Assembly (NCBI RefSeq): GCF_009908315.1
Contig: NZ_JAAATW010000001.1
Coordinates: forward strand, 1,632,263-1,696,262
Direction: 5' to 3'
Length of the DNA: 64,000 nt
Source of the DNA: Paragemmobacter ruber
GTDB lineage: Bacteria > Pseudomonadota > Alphaproteobacteria > Rhodobacterales > Rhodobacteraceae
Shown: in pieces, positions 25,780-34,930 of the stretch
Layout of the letters: the number at the start of each line of letters is the position of its first letter
How positions within the stretch are numbered: position 1 is the stretch's first letter
Translations under genes and position numbers: made by a program
The notes under the pieces: generated by a model
What the model saw: the letters and a program-made list of their open reading frames with translations, nothing else
Told to the model about the DNA's origin: nothing
Databases searched by the model: none

Positions 25780-27546
25780 GTGCGCGACCGCGATCATGTC
25801 CGGGAAATCGACCATGTCCTGAACGGCCGCCCGTCCGAACGCGACGGCGTGGTCGCCCAGTCGTGGCGCCGCTGCGTCAATGATTACGGGCTCGATCCCA
25901 CTCGCCCCAGCCCCCCGCATATCGTCACCGAAAGCCGCCTGCGCGAACATCGCGAACAATCCGAACGCCTCATCGCCATCGCCCGCAGCGGGCTCGAGGC
26001 GCTGTTCCGCCAGATCGCCGGTCAGAAATATGTCCTCCTTCTGGCCGATGCCAAAGGCGTGACCGTGGATTACTTCGGTGATCCGAAATTCGAAGATGAA
26101 CTGCGCCGCGCGGGCCTCTATCTCGGCTCCGACTGGTCGGAACAGCTTGCCGGCACCTGCGGCGTGGGGTCCTGCCTCGTGACGCAACAGGCCATCACCA
26201 TCCACCAGACCGATCATTTCGACCTGACGCACACGCCGCTCTCCTGCACCGCCGCCCCGATCTTCGATACCTCGGGCAACCTTACGGCGGTGCTCGACAT
26301 CTCGCTTCTTCGCTCGCCCCAGCCCAAGATCAGCCAGAGCCTTGCGCTGAACCTCGTCACCGCCAGCGCGCGGCGGGTGGAAATGGCCAACCTCATGGCG
26401 ATGAACCGCGGCGACTGGGTGCTGCGCTTCTCCACCAGCCCCGAATTTCTGGATGTCGATCCCGAAGCCGCCGTCGCGCTGGATGGATCCGGCCGCATCA
26501 TCGGCATGACGCATGGCGCCGAAACCGTTCTGGCCCAGCAGGGCACGGGCGCCGTGCTGGGCGAACGGATCGACCGCTTCTTCGACCTGTCGGTGGACAA
26601 CCTGCCCGATCTGATGCGCGGCCGCCCGACCGAGGATCGCCTCATCACCCTGCGCGACGGGCAGGGGATGTTCGGCCATGCCATCGCCCCGCAATCCGAA
26701 CGCCTCTCCCTTCCCGTGGCGCGCGGCGGGCCAACCTCGGCGTTCCAGAGCATCGGCGGCAGTGATCCCGCGATCCAGCGGCTGGTGGCCGAAGCCGCCC
26801 GCCTTGCCCCCACCTCGATCCCGGTGCTTGTCACCGGCGAAACCGGCACGGGCAAGGAACGGCTGATCCGCGCCATTCATGCCAGCCAGCCGGGCAACCG
26901 CCCCTTCGTTGCCCTCACCGCCGCGACCCCGCCCGAAGACTGGCCCGCGCTGGCCGAGGCCGCCCAGACCGGCACCCTGTTCCTCGACGCGCCCGAAGAC
27001 CTGCCCCCCGCCAGCCAGTCGCATCTGTTGCGCCTCGTGGCGGGCCTCGATACCCTGCCCACCCGCCGCCGCCCCCGCTTGATGACCGCCACCGCCGCCG
27101 ACCTGCCCGCGCTGGTGCGCGAGGGGGCGTTCCGGCCCGATCTGTTCTTCCGGCTGGCGGCGGCCCGGCTGTCCCTGCCGCCGCTGCGCCTGCGGCAGGA
27201 TTTCGACTGGCTGCTGGATCGCATGATGCGCCAGTTCAGCCACCTGCGCCCCGACAGCCTGCGCCTCTCGCCCGCCGCGCGGGCGGAACTGCAATCGCGC
27301 GACTGGCCCGGCAACCTGCGCGAACTGGCCAATACGCTGGAGGTGGCGGTCGCCCTTGCCGAAGGCGCGGTCATCGACCTGCCCGATCTGCCCCCCGCCC
27401 CGCTTGCGCCCGTGGAACGGCCCGACACCCTTGCCGATGTGCTGGCCGCCTGCGGCGGCAACATGGCGCTGGCCGCGCGGCGGATGGGGGTCAACCGCTC
27501 CACCATCCTGCGCCGCGCCCGGCGCGACGGGCTCCTGCCCAACTAG
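25780..27546 (+). CDS. AcoR-like Fis-family regulator with degenerate AAA+ domain
   Basis: 588 residues from GTG 25780, with GGGGAGAGG upstream; the frame is open to 25180 but that part is antisense to the peptidase. The N-terminus has the AcoR-type GAF domain (about 70-190, AGTCGVGSCLVTQQAI), then a PAS-like region (about 225-300). Walker A is GETGTGKE (353-360). The GAFTGA loop that contacts sigma-54 is missing and Walker B reads FLDA rather than FLDE. A Fis-type helix-turn-helix ends the protein (MALAARRMGVNRSTILRRARR). It probably acts on the adjacent monooxygenase gene, perhaps with sigma-70. Confidence 0.85.
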   Translation: MRDRDHVREIDHVLNGRPSERDGVVAQSWRRCVNDYGLDPTRPSPPHIVTESRLREHREQSERLIAIARSGLEALFRQIAGQKYVLLLADAKGVTVDYFGDPKFEDELRRAGLYLGSDWSEQLAGTCGVGSCLVTQQAITIHQTDHFDLTHTPLSCTAAPIFDTSGNLTAVLDISLLRSPQPKISQSLALNLVTASARRVEMANLMAMNRGDWVLRFSTSPEFLDVDPEAAVALDGSGRIIGMTHGAETVLAQQGTGAVLGERIDRFFDLSVDNLPDLMRGRPTEDRLITLRDGQGMFGHAIAPQSERLSLPVARGGPTSAFQSIGGSDPAIQRLVAEAARLAPTSIPVLVTGETGTGKERLIRAIHASQPGNRPFVALTAATPPEDWPALAEAAQTGTLFLDAPEDLPPASQSHLLRLVAGLDTLPTRRRPRLMTATAADLPALVREGAFRPDLFFRLAAARLSLPPLRLRQDFDWLLDRMMRQFSHLRPDSLRLSPAARAELQSRDWPGNLRELANTLEVAVALAEGAVIDLPDLPPAPLAPVERPDTLADVLAACGGNMALAARRMGVNRSTILRRARRDGLLPN

Positions 27547-27560
27547 GCCGTTGCACGCGC

Positions 27561-27576
27561 CGTTGCGTCCGCAACG
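27561..27576. promoter_or_regulatory. palindrome CGTTGCG-TC-CGCAACG upstream of the monooxygenase
   Basis: Perfect 7-bp dyad with 2-base centre, 14 bases after the regulator stop and 108 bases before ATG 27684. This is the right size and place for a Fis-type dimer such as the AcoR-like regulator. I found no good -24/-12 sigma-54 promoter between it and the gene. Confidence 0.55.
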
Positions 27577-27683
27577 CCCGCGCCGGGAAACTGCACCGCC
27601 CCCCGCATCCCCCGCAGGAACAGGATGACAGCATCCCCCAATCCGCGCCCCCTTATGGGCAGAGGAGCGAAAGGGAGGACAAA

Positions 27684-29483
27684 ATGCTCGATTCATCCGC
27701 GACCACCGAGGTGCAGGCCGCTCTCGATACTTTCGGCGCGGCGCTGGAACGCGGCGACATCGCCGCCGCCACCGCCTGCTTTCAGGACGATTGCTATTGG
27801 CGCGATCTGGTGACCTTCACCTGGAACATCCACACCAGCGAAGGCAAGGACCAGATCGCCGCCATGCTGGGCGCGCAACTGGCCGCAACCCAACCGTCCA
27901 ACTGGCGCATTGCCGACGGCGAAACCGCCAGCGAAGACGGCGGCATCTCCACCGCATGGATCACTTTTGAGACCGCCGTCGCGCGCGGCTATGGCCTGAT
28001 CCGCCTGAAGGATGGCCTGATCTGGACCTTGCTCACCACCATGGTGGAACTCAAGGGGCATGAAGAACCCAAGGGCTTCGCCCGCCCGCTGGGCGCCAAG
28101 CACGGCGCTGACAAGCACCGCCCCACCTGGAAAGAGGAACGCGAGGCCGAGGCGCGGGATCTGGGCTACACCACCCAACCCTATGTCGTCATCATCGGTG
28201 GCGGGCAGGGCGGCATCGCGCTGGGCGCACGCCTGCGGCAACTGGGCGTTCCCGCGATCATCGTGGAGAAGAACGAAAAGCCCGGCGACAGCTGGCGCAA
28301 CCGCTACAAATCGCTCTGCCTGCATGACCCGGTCTGGTATGACCACCTGCCCTACATCAAATTCCCGGAAAACTGGCCCGTCTTCGCACCGAAGGACAAG
28401 GTCGGCGACTGGCTAGAGATGTATACGAAGGTGATGGAACTGAACTACTGGTCCCGCACCACCTGCAAATCCGCCAAATATGACGAGGTGACAAAGGAAT
28501 GGACCGTGGTGGTGGACCGCGACGGTCAGGAAGTCGTGCTGCGGCCCAAACAGCTTGTCCTCGCCACTGGCATGTCGGCCAAGCCGAACCTGCCCAGCTA
28601 CAAGGGGATGGAGACGTTCCGGGGCGATCAGCACCATTCGTCGCAACATCCCGGCCCCGATGCCTATCGCGGCAAACGCGCGGTGGTGATCGGATCGAAC
28701 AACTCCGCCCACGACATCTGCGCCGCGCTTTGGGAAAACGATGTCGATGTCACGATGGTGCAGCGCTCTTCCACCCATATCGTGCGGTCCGAACCGCTGA
28801 TGGAATATGGGCTGGGCGCGCTCTACTCCGAACAGGCGGTCCGCTCCGGGATGACCACCGAAAAGGCCGACCTGATCTTCGCCTCGCTGCCCTACAAGAT
28901 CCTGCACGAATTCCAGATCCCCATCTATGACAAGATCAAGGAGGTGGATGCCGAATTCTATGCCGGCCTCGAAAAGGCAGGGTTCTGGCTCGATTGGGGG
29001 GCCGATGGATCGGGCCTCTTCATGAAATACCTCCGCCGCGGGTCGGGCTATTACATCGACGTGGGCGCCAGCCAGCTCATCATCGACGGCAAGATCAAGC
29101 TCGCCCATGGCAATGTGGCCGAGGTGGTCCCCGATGGCGTGGTGCTGGAGGACGGCACCCACCTGCCCGCCGATGTGATCGTCTACGCCACCGGCTACGG
29201 CTCCATGAACGGCTGGGCGGCTGACCTGATCGGCAAGGACGTGGCCGACAAGGTCGGCAAATGCTGGGGCCTCGGGTCCGACACGCCCAAGGATCCGGGT
29301 CCCTGGGTGGGCGAACAGCGCAACATGTGGAAACCGACGAAGCAAGAGGCGCTGTGGTTCCACGGCGGCAACCTGCACCAGTCGCGCCACTATTCGCAAT
29401 TCCTGTCGCTGCAACTGAAAGCGCGGATGGAAGGCATCGACACCCCGGTCTACGGCATCCCCGAAACCTACCATCTGGGGTAA
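27684..29483 (+). CDS. flavin-containing monooxygenase with N-terminal NTF2/SnoaL-like domain
   Basis: 599 residues. Residues 1-140 look like an NTF2/SnoaL cone domain (ALERGDIAAATACFQDDCYWRDL). The rest is a YUCCA/FMO-type flavoprotein: GGGQGGIALGARL for FAD (about 174-186), WRNRYKSLCLHDP, GSNNSAHDI for NADPH (about 338-346) and the ATGYGS end motif. It oxidises a ketone, amine or sulfur compound with NADPH and O2; which is not clear. It is the only gene behind the AcoR-like regulator and ends before a GC-rich hairpin. Confidence 0.87.
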   Translation: MLDSSATTEVQAALDTFGAALERGDIAAATACFQDDCYWRDLVTFTWNIHTSEGKDQIAAMLGAQLAATQPSNWRIADGETASEDGGISTAWITFETAVARGYGLIRLKDGLIWTLLTTMVELKGHEEPKGFARPLGAKHGADKHRPTWKEEREAEARDLGYTTQPYVVIIGGGQGGIALGARLRQLGVPAIIVEKNEKPGDSWRNRYKSLCLHDPVWYDHLPYIKFPENWPVFAPKDKVGDWLEMYTKVMELNYWSRTTCKSAKYDEVTKEWTVVVDRDGQEVVLRPKQLVLATGMSAKPNLPSYKGMETFRGDQHHSSQHPGPDAYRGKRAVVIGSNNSAHDICAALWENDVDVTMVQRSSTHIVRSEPLMEYGLGALYSEQAVRSGMTTEKADLIFASLPYKILHEFQIPIYDKIKEVDAEFYAGLEKAGFWLDWGADGSGLFMKYLRRGSGYYIDVGASQLIIDGKIKLAHGNVAEVVPDGVVLEDGTHLPADVIVYATGYGSMNGWAADLIGKDVADKVGKCWGLGSDTPKDPGPWVGEQRNMWKPTKQEALWFHGGNLHQSRHYSQFLSLQLKARMEGIDTPVYGIPETYHLG

Positions 29484-29489
29484 AAGGCG

Positions 29490-29515
29490 GCCGCCCCGGC
29501 CTCAACCGGGGCGGC
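29490..29515. terminator. hairpin between convergent monooxygenase and ABC permease genes
   Basis: GCCGCCCCGG (29490-29499) pairs with CCGGGGCGGC (29506-29515) around a 6-base loop, just after the monooxygenase stop and overlapping the permease stop. A bidirectional terminator is likely; no T-tract is seen. Confidence 0.5.
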
Positions 29516-30278
29516 GCACCTGCGGCCCGCGCGTCTCGATCTGCCGGAACAGCAGCACGATCGCCCCCGCCAGCAGCATGTAGACCAGCGCCAGCAGCAA
29601 AAGCGGCTCGTAAACGATGAACGTATCCTGCCGCACCCGGCTCGCCACGGCATAGATCTCCACCACCGTGATCGTCGCCACCAACGGCGTCGCCTTCATC
29701 TGCAACACCGTCTCGCCCCCCAGCGTGGGCAGCACCGCGCGCACCGCCTGCGGCAGCCAGATGCGCCACAGGATCAGGTGCCGCGGCATCCCCATGGCGC
29801 GGGCCGCCTCCAACTGCCCGCGCGGCACGGATTTGAACGCCCCGCGCATCACCTCGCCCTCATAGCCCGCAAAGGACAGCGTCAGCGCCAGCAGCGCATA
29901 GGGCCATGCCTGCCGCAGGATCGGCCACAGGTCGCTCTGCCGGATCCACGGAAACTGCGGAAACAGCGACCCCAGCCCGTAATAAAAAAGCCAGATCTGC
30001 AGCAGCAGCGGCGTCCCCCGGATGACCGTGCAGAACACCCGTGCGGGTGCCGCCAGATACCAGGGCCCCGCTGCCTGCGCCAAACCCAAAGGCACCGCCA
30101 GCGCCATCCCCAGCACCGATGACAGGACCAGCAGCCAGATCGTCCGCCAGATGCCCTCGGCCATCATCGGCGCGTATTTCGGCAACCAGTCCCAGCGCAT
30201 CGTCGTCGCGCACCAGATCACCAGCCCCAGCCCGATCAGGCCCAGCGCTATCCGATGCGGTTGCAACCACGCCCGCAT
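29502..30278 (-). CDS. amino-acid ABC transporter permease (HisM type)
   Basis: 258 residues from ATG 30278, one base after the stop of the preceding permease. Segments RGTPLLLQIWLFYYGLG and GAFKSVPRGQLEAARAMGMPRHLILWRIWLPQA (EAA loop) are typical of polar amino-acid permeases. About five membrane helices. It pairs with the next permease to form the channel for the binding protein at 31021. Confidence 0.9.
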   Translation of the reverse strand: MRAWLQPHRIALGLIGLGLVIWCATTMRWDWLPKYAPMMAEGIWRTIWLLVLSSVLGMALAVPLGLAQAAGPWYLAAPARVFCTVIRGTPLLLQIWLFYYGLGSLFPQFPWIRQSDLWPILRQAWPYALLALTLSFAGYEGEVMRGAFKSVPRGQLEAARAMGMPRHLILWRIWLPQAVRAVLPTLGGETVLQMKATPLVATITVVEIYAVASRVRQDTFIVYEPLLLLALVYMLLAGAIVLLFRQIETRGPQVRRPG

Positions 30279-30279
30279 C

Positions 30280-30996
30280 TCAGCCCCCCGCATTGCGCGG
30301 CTCACCGCGCCGCGCCCAGGCTTCGATCCGGGCAAAGACCCAGCCCGACAGCAGCGTGAGGATCAGATAGATCACCCCCGCCGCGATGAAGAAGGTAAAG
30401 AACGCCTTTGTCGATGCCGCCGCCTGCCGCGTGGCAAAGGTCAACTCGCCAAAGCCCACCACCGCCAGCAGCGCGGTGTCCTTGGTGGCAATCAGCCACA
30501 GGTTGGAAAGCCCCGGCATCGCCAGCCCCAGCATGGCCGGAAAGATGATCCGCCGCGCCATCAACAGGGGCGGCATCCCCATCGCGCGCGCGGCCTCCAC
30601 CTGCCCCGGCGGCACCGCCAGCAGTGCGCCCCGCAACACCTCGGTCGCATAGGCGCCCTGCACCACGCCAAGAACGGTGATCCCCGCTGCAACCCCGGAA
30701 ATCTGGATCCGCTCATGGCCGAAGGCGATCAGCACCTGATTCACCAGATCCGTCACCCCGAAATACAAGATCAGGATCAGGATCAGCTCCGGCACGGCGC
30801 GCACGATCGTCGTATACATCGCCAGCAGGTCGCGCGTGACAGGCCCGCCATGGATCTTGCCCCATGCGCCAAGGCCACCCAGCACCAGACCCAGCGAAAA
30901 CGCCCCCACCGCGATCAGCAGCGAATTCCACAGCCCGGCAAGCAGCGTCGCCCCCCATCCGGGGGGCGAGAGGGCCAGAAGGTCCAGCGGTCCCAT
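30280..30996 (-). CDS. amino-acid ABC transporter permease (HisQ type)
   Basis: 238 residues with RAVPELILILILYFG and the EAA loop RGALLAVPPGQVEAARAMGMPPLLMARRI. Heterodimer partner of the HisM-type gene that follows. The pair resembles histidine/arginine/ornithine or opine transporters more than glutamine ones. Confidence 0.9.
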   Translation of the reverse strand: MGPLDLLALSPPGWGATLLAGLWNSLLIAVGAFSLGLVLGGLGAWGKIHGGPVTRDLLAMYTTIVRAVPELILILILYFGVTDLVNQVLIAFGHERIQISGVAAGITVLGVVQGAYATEVLRGALLAVPPGQVEAARAMGMPPLLMARRIIFPAMLGLAMPGLSNLWLIATKDTALLAVVGFGELTFATRQAAASTKAFFTFFIAAGVIYLILTLLSGWVFARIEAWARRGEPRNAGG

Positions 30997-31020
30997 CCCG
31001 CCCTCTCCCCGAACTCAGCC

Positions 31021-31797
31021 TCAGTTCCCGTAGATGCTCGACGCGAAATAGCCCGCCGTGATCTTGTCATAGGTGCCATCGGCCAGCACGGCGGCGATCC
31101 CCTTGTTGAAGGCCGCCTTCAGATCTTCCTCGCCCTTGCGCAGGCCCACACCCACGCCAAGGCCCAGAATCGCCGGATCATCCGCCACGGCACCCTTCAC
31201 CTCGCAGCAGGCCGCCCCTTCCGGCGTGGCAAGGAAGGCATCCAGCGCGATGCTGTCGGCCTGAATGGCGTCGATGCGGCCCGCGACCAGATCCTGATTG
31301 GCCTCGTCCTGCGTCTGGTAGGTCTTCACCTCGGCGGCGGTGGGGGCAAAGTACTTCTCGACATAGGCCTGATGCACGGTCGACACCTGCACCCCCACGA
31401 TCTTGCCCGCCAGCCCCTCGGGCGTCGGCGCCATCTCCACACCCTTGGCACCCACCACGACCGTGGGCGTGTTGTAGTACTTGTCGGAAAAGTCGATGGT
31501 CTGCATCCGCTCTTCGGTGATCGACATCGACGCCATGATCGCGTCGATCTGCCCCGCCGTCAGCGACGGGATGATCCCGTCCCAGGCCACCGGCACGATC
31601 TCGCAGGTCAGCTCGGCCGCAGCGCAGATCGCGCCGATCATCTCCACCTCCCAGCCGACCCATGCGCCGCTCGCATCCTGGCTGGCAAAGGGCGGATAGG
31701 CCTCGGCGGCGATCCCCACCTTCACGGCCGTCTGGGCCTGCGCCGCCCCCGCCATAAGGCCCAGCGTCAGCGCCATCGCGGTCATCGTTCTTTTCAT
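31021..31797 (-). CDS. periplasmic amino-acid binding protein
   Basis: 258 residues with a signal peptide (MKRTMTAMALTLGLMAGAAQA) and a family 3 solute-binding fold. VKVGIAAEAYPPFASQDASG and GWEVEMIGAICAAAELTCEIV followed by WDGIIPSLTAGQIDAIMASMSITEER are typical of lysine/arginine/ornithine-type proteins. The ligand is probably basic or an opine, but ligand residues are not clear enough to name it. Confidence 0.9.
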   Translation of the reverse strand: MKRTMTAMALTLGLMAGAAQAQTAVKVGIAAEAYPPFASQDASGAWVGWEVEMIGAICAAAELTCEIVPVAWDGIIPSLTAGQIDAIMASMSITEERMQTIDFSDKYYNTPTVVVGAKGVEMAPTPEGLAGKIVGVQVSTVHQAYVEKYFAPTAAEVKTYQTQDEANQDLVAGRIDAIQADSIALDAFLATPEGAACCEVKGAVADDPAILGLGVGVGLRKGEEDLKAAFNKGIAAVLADGTYDKITAGYFASSIYGN

Positions 31798-31845
31798 CGT
31801 CGGTCTCCCTGTTGGTTTCTTCTTCTTCCCCGTCCGGCCCGCCGC

Positions 31846-32658
31846 TTACCCGACAGACCGGAGGAATTGCTGCAGGCGCGGCGATTGCGGCGCCCCGAAA
31901 AGCCGCTCGGGCGGTCCCTGTTCCTCCACCAGCCCATCGGCAAGGAACACGACATGGCTCGCCACCTCGCGCGCGAATTTCATCTCATGCGTGACAAGGA
32001 TCATCGTCCGCCCCTCGGCGGCCAAGGCCCGGATCACCGCCAGCACCTCACCCACCAGTTCCGGGTCCAGCGCCGATGTGGGCTCATCGAACAGCATGGC
32101 CTTGGGCTCCATGCACAAGGCCCGCGCGATCGCCGCGCGCTGCTGCTGCCCGCCCGACATGAAGGCCGGATAGGCCCCGGCCTTCTCGGCCAGCCCCACC
32201 CGCGCCAAAAGCGCCATCGCCCGTTCCACCGCTTCGGCCTTGGGAACCCCCATCACATGCACCGGCACCTCGATCAGGTTTTCCAGCACCGTCTTGTGCG
32301 TCCAAAGGTTGAAACTCTGGAACACCATCCCCAGACTGCGGCGGATGCGTTCGATCTGCTTGCGGTCGGCGCAGGTGCCATCGGCGCGCTGCCGCACTTC
32401 CTCGCCCGCGATCACCACGCGCCCAGCGCTGGGCGTCTCAAGAAAGTTGATGCAGCGCAGCATCGTGGATTTGCCCGAACCCGACCCGCCGATCACCGCG
32501 ATCACATCGCCCTCATGCGCGGTCAGATCGACACCTTTCAGCACATGATGCGGGCCAAAGGATTTGTGCAGCCCCTCGACCCGGATCGCCTCACGCGCCG
32601 CGCCGGGGGCGGTCGCCGATGCCGTCTGCGGTCCTGTCTCAGCGGCGGGTGCAGCCAA
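31846..32658 (-). CDS. amino-acid ABC transporter ATP-binding protein (HisP type)
   Basis: 270 residues with a low-complexity N-terminal 25 residues before the ABC domain. Walker A GGSGSGKST, signature MSGGQQQRAAIARAL, Walker B AMLFDEPTSALD, and switch His in VTHEMKFAREV. First gene of a four-gene operon with the binding protein and two permeases (32658 to 29502). The order ATPase, binding protein, permease, permease is common for polar amino-acid importers. Confidence 0.92.
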   Translation of the reverse strand: MAAPAAETGPQTASATAPGAAREAIRVEGLHKSFGPHHVLKGVDLTAHEGDVIAVIGGSGSGKSTMLRCINFLETPSAGRVVIAGEEVRQRADGTCADRKQIERIRRSLGMVFQSFNLWTHKTVLENLIEVPVHVMGVPKAEAVERAMALLARVGLAEKAGAYPAFMSGGQQQRAAIARALCMEPKAMLFDEPTSALDPELVGEVLAVIRALAAEGRTMILVTHEMKFAREVASHVVFLADGLVEEQGPPERLFGAPQSPRLQQFLRSVG

Positions 32659-32917
32659 ATCTGCGCTCCTGTACGGTTGTGGAACAATTTAGACGGGGCG
32701 TCGGCCCGTCTGGCAAGCAAAATCGCGCGACCAGTCCCCGCTTCGCCCCCGTCCCGCATCCCCCCGTTGAACTCTGCGTGATCGGGTGCCGCGTTCCGCG
32801 CCGTTCCGCGCGATTTCCCGCCCTAAGGTGACGCTGCGGCAGGCTGCCGCACTTCCGCCGGGCGCGGGGCTTGCCACCTCAGGGGCAGAGAAAAAACAAC
32901 CGCAGGAAGGTATCGCC

Positions 32918-33334
32918 ATGACAAAACTCCACCGGGGAACCTGGATCGTCGCCGCCTGCCACGAAGGCGCGCTGATCCTCGAAAACGCAGGCGCCGCACA
33001 GGAACCAGACCTGCGCCTGATCGACCGGCTGGAGGCCCCCGCCGCCCATCCCCTGCCCACGGGACAGGCCCACCCCGAGGTGACGGATCGCGCCAGCCTC
33101 GCCCTGTCGGCCTTTGCCGCCCGCGTCGTGGGCCGCCTCGCGCGCGAGGTGGCGCGCGGCAATGCCCGCCACCTCGTCCTCGCCGCGGCACCGCCGCTCC
33201 TGACCGCGATCCGTGATCGGATGGACGATGACCTGCGCGCCCGGCTGATGCTCACCCTGCCGCAGACGCTGACCCGCCACCCGGTCCCCCGCATCGCAGC
33301 CGAGGTGCAGACCGCGCTGTCGCGCGCCGCCTGA
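32918..33334 (+). CDS. host attachment protein family
   Basis: 138 residues from ATG 32918 (AGGAAGG upstream). MTKLHRGTWIVAACHEGALILENAG and the C-terminal RLMLTLPQTLTRHPV resemble the host attachment proteins first noted in Agrobacterium. No signal peptide or membrane segment. The name reflects an old phenotype; the molecular function is unknown. Single gene, preceded by a 259-bp region holding the promoters of it and the divergent amino-acid ABC operon. Confidence 0.7.
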   Translation: MTKLHRGTWIVAACHEGALILENAGAAQEPDLRLIDRLEAPAAHPLPTGQAHPEVTDRASLALSAFAARVVGRLAREVARGNARHLVLAAAPPLLTAIRDRMDDDLRARLMLTLPQTLTRHPVPRIAAEVQTALSRAA

Positions 33335-33477
33335 CACCCACACCTTCGGACGGGCGGATTCGCGCTCATTGGCGCCAAAATCCCCCGTTTCCTCCCTTTG
33401 CCTGTCCGCACCAGCCTAAAGGACAGGTTCCCGCCGCCGTAATCTCAGCTAGAACGCGCCTGTGGCTGGAGGCGCGC

Positions 33478-33822
33478 ATGGTGCTCAACGCAGAGGTCAT
33501 CGAAGAGGTCCGCGAAACGCTGGGTGATGCCACCCTGCGCAGTTTTCTCGCGCGCATGTTGGCCGAGGTCGAGGAAACCCGCTTCCAACTGCTGTCCCTG
33601 CTTTCTTCGGCGGATTACGCGACCCTCGCCGCAACCTCGCACCGCGCCTCGGGATCAGCGGCGTCGGTCGGCGCCGTGGGCCTGCACGCCGCACTGAAAG
33701 AGATCGAGAATACCGCCCGCGGCCCCGCGGCCCCGACGGCGCTGCCGGATCTCATCTCCGGCCTCTCCGCGCGCATCGCCGAAACCCGGCTGGCGCTGAT
33801 CTCGCTCATCGGCCCGCTCTGA
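33478..33822 (+). CDS. Hpt domain protein
   Basis: 114 residues made up of a single histidine phosphotransfer bundle. H55 in TSHRASGSAASVGA is the phospho-accepting His with the usual following K/R-x-x-G-S pattern. It relays phosphate between a hybrid kinase and a response regulator; neither partner is adjacent. The nearest response regulator in the window (47533) lacks the phospho-accepting Asp and so is not an obvious partner. Confidence 0.8.
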   Translation: MVLNAEVIEEVRETLGDATLRSFLARMLAEVEETRFQLLSLLSSADYATLAATSHRASGSAASVGAVGLHAALKEIENTARGPAAPTALPDLISGLSARIAETRLALISLIGPL

Positions 33823-33913
33823 CCGCACCCCCCCGGGTGGAAATCCGCTCAAGCCCCTCGCGCACCCGGCCTTGCGCCTTGCCCATCGCCGCACAAGGCG
33901 GCACCTGTGCCCC

Positions 33914-34240
33914 ATGACCCAGCAACGCCTGCCCCTCCTTGCCCTCTCCCTCGCCGCGCTCGCGGCCATGGCCACGCCGCTCCCGGCGCAGGCGGGGCCG
34001 CAGAACTGCCCGCCCGGTCTTGCCAAGAAGGCCGTGCCTTGCGTGCCGCCCGGGCAGGCCAAGAAGTGGCAGGTTGGCAACCGCATCCCCGGTGGCGTCC
34101 CGTGGTACGAGGTGCGCGACTGGGACCGTTACGATCTGCCCGCGCCCCCCGATGGCAGCCGCTATGTGCTGATCGACAACGATCTGCTCCGCGTGGCCAT
34201 CGCCACCGGCATCATCCTCGAATATCTCGGCCGCTATTAG
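33914..34240 (+). CDS. small secreted RcnB-like protein
   Basis: 108 residues with a signal peptide (LPLLALSLAALAAMATPLPAQA). The mature part has CPPGLAKKAVPCVPPGQAKKW and RYVLIDNDLLRVAIATGIILEYL, which match the RcnB/DUF1236-like periplasmic proteins of alphaproteobacteria. RcnB in E. coli affects nickel and cobalt export; here the role is unknown. Two cysteines may form a disulfide. Confidence 0.65.
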   Translation: MTQQRLPLLALSLAALAAMATPLPAQAGPQNCPPGLAKKAVPCVPPGQAKKWQVGNRIPGGVPWYEVRDWDRYDLPAPPDGSRYVLIDNDLLRVAIATGIILEYLGRY

Positions 34241-34255
34241 GCCGCGACTGGCCCG

Positions 34256-34843
34256 CTACTGGGCCAGCGCCCGCGCGAACAGCGCGGCCAGCCGCGCCTG
34301 CCCCGCGCGATAGTCGGGCATGGACCGCGCGCTGGTCTTCAACCCCTTCACCGCCGCGATGATCGCCTGCGCCACCTCCGGCCCGCTGCCCAGCCCCGGC
34401 GGCACCCCCCGCCGTGCCAGCCACGCGCCCAGCGTCTCCACCATCCGCGCCTCGCCCGCCGCCGCCAGATCGCCCGTCACGGCGAAACCCACATCCATCA
34501 GCTCTTCGCCATGCGGGGTGGACAGCACCGCCTCCATGAACTTGCCATCCTTGGCGACAAAGGCCGCCAGCAGCGCCTGCTCCAGCGTCTGCCCCGGCAC
34601 CTCCAGCGCCGCCGTCATGTCGCGCAGCGCCTCTTCGAAATACCGCACCGCCAGCGACCGGAAGATATCCTCCTTGTTGCGGTAATGCAGATAAAGCGCC
34701 GTCCGCGACATCCCCGCCCCCCGCGCGATGTCATCCATCGAGGTGCGGCGATAGCCATAGCTGGAAAAGGCATGAAAGGCCGCGTCAAGGATCGCATCCT
34801 GTCGGTCCACGGGGGCAGGGCTGGGCGGCAAGTTCACGGCCAT
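34256..34843 (-). CDS. TetR family regulator
   Basis: 195 residues. The N-terminal helix-turn-helix (about 15-60) contains FSSYGYRRTSMDDIARGAGMSRTALYLHYRNKEDI. The C-terminal ligand domain is unspecific. It is divergent from the IorAB-type oxidoreductase genes with 87 bases between starts, holding clear palindromes, so it very likely controls both itself and them. Confidence 0.92.
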   Translation of the reverse strand: MAVNLPPSPAPVDRQDAILDAAFHAFSSYGYRRTSMDDIARGAGMSRTALYLHYRNKEDIFRSLAVRYFEEALRDMTAALEVPGQTLEQALLAAFVAKDGKFMEAVLSTPHGEELMDVGFAVTGDLAAAGEARMVETLGAWLARRGVPPGLGSGPEVAQAIIAAVKGLKTSARSMPDYRAGQARLAALFARALAQ

Positions 34844-34872
34844 GCCGACACCCTGACAATTTTCCCCCAGAT

Positions 34873-34911
34873 TGTCAATTGACAGTATGACATTTCACGC
34901 TCAATATGTCA
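34873..34911. promoter_or_regulatory. palindromes in the TetR-iorA divergent promoter
   Basis: TGTCAATTGACA (34873-34884) is a perfect 12-base palindrome, followed by TGACA (34888-34892) and TGTCA (34907-34911) as an inverted pair. All share the TGTCA core, as expected for repeated operators of the divergent TetR protein. Confidence 0.6.
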
Positions 34912-34930
34912 GAAAGAAATGGAGGCACGC

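Noticed and set aside
27547..27683. Possible sigma-54 promoter TTGCAC-N6-TTGC near 27552
   Set aside because: Wrong spacing and no GG at -24; the nearby regulator lacks the sigma-54 contact loop.
30022..32781. 919-codon plus-strand frame across the amino-acid ABC operon
   Set aside because: Shadow of four clear transporter genes on the other strand.
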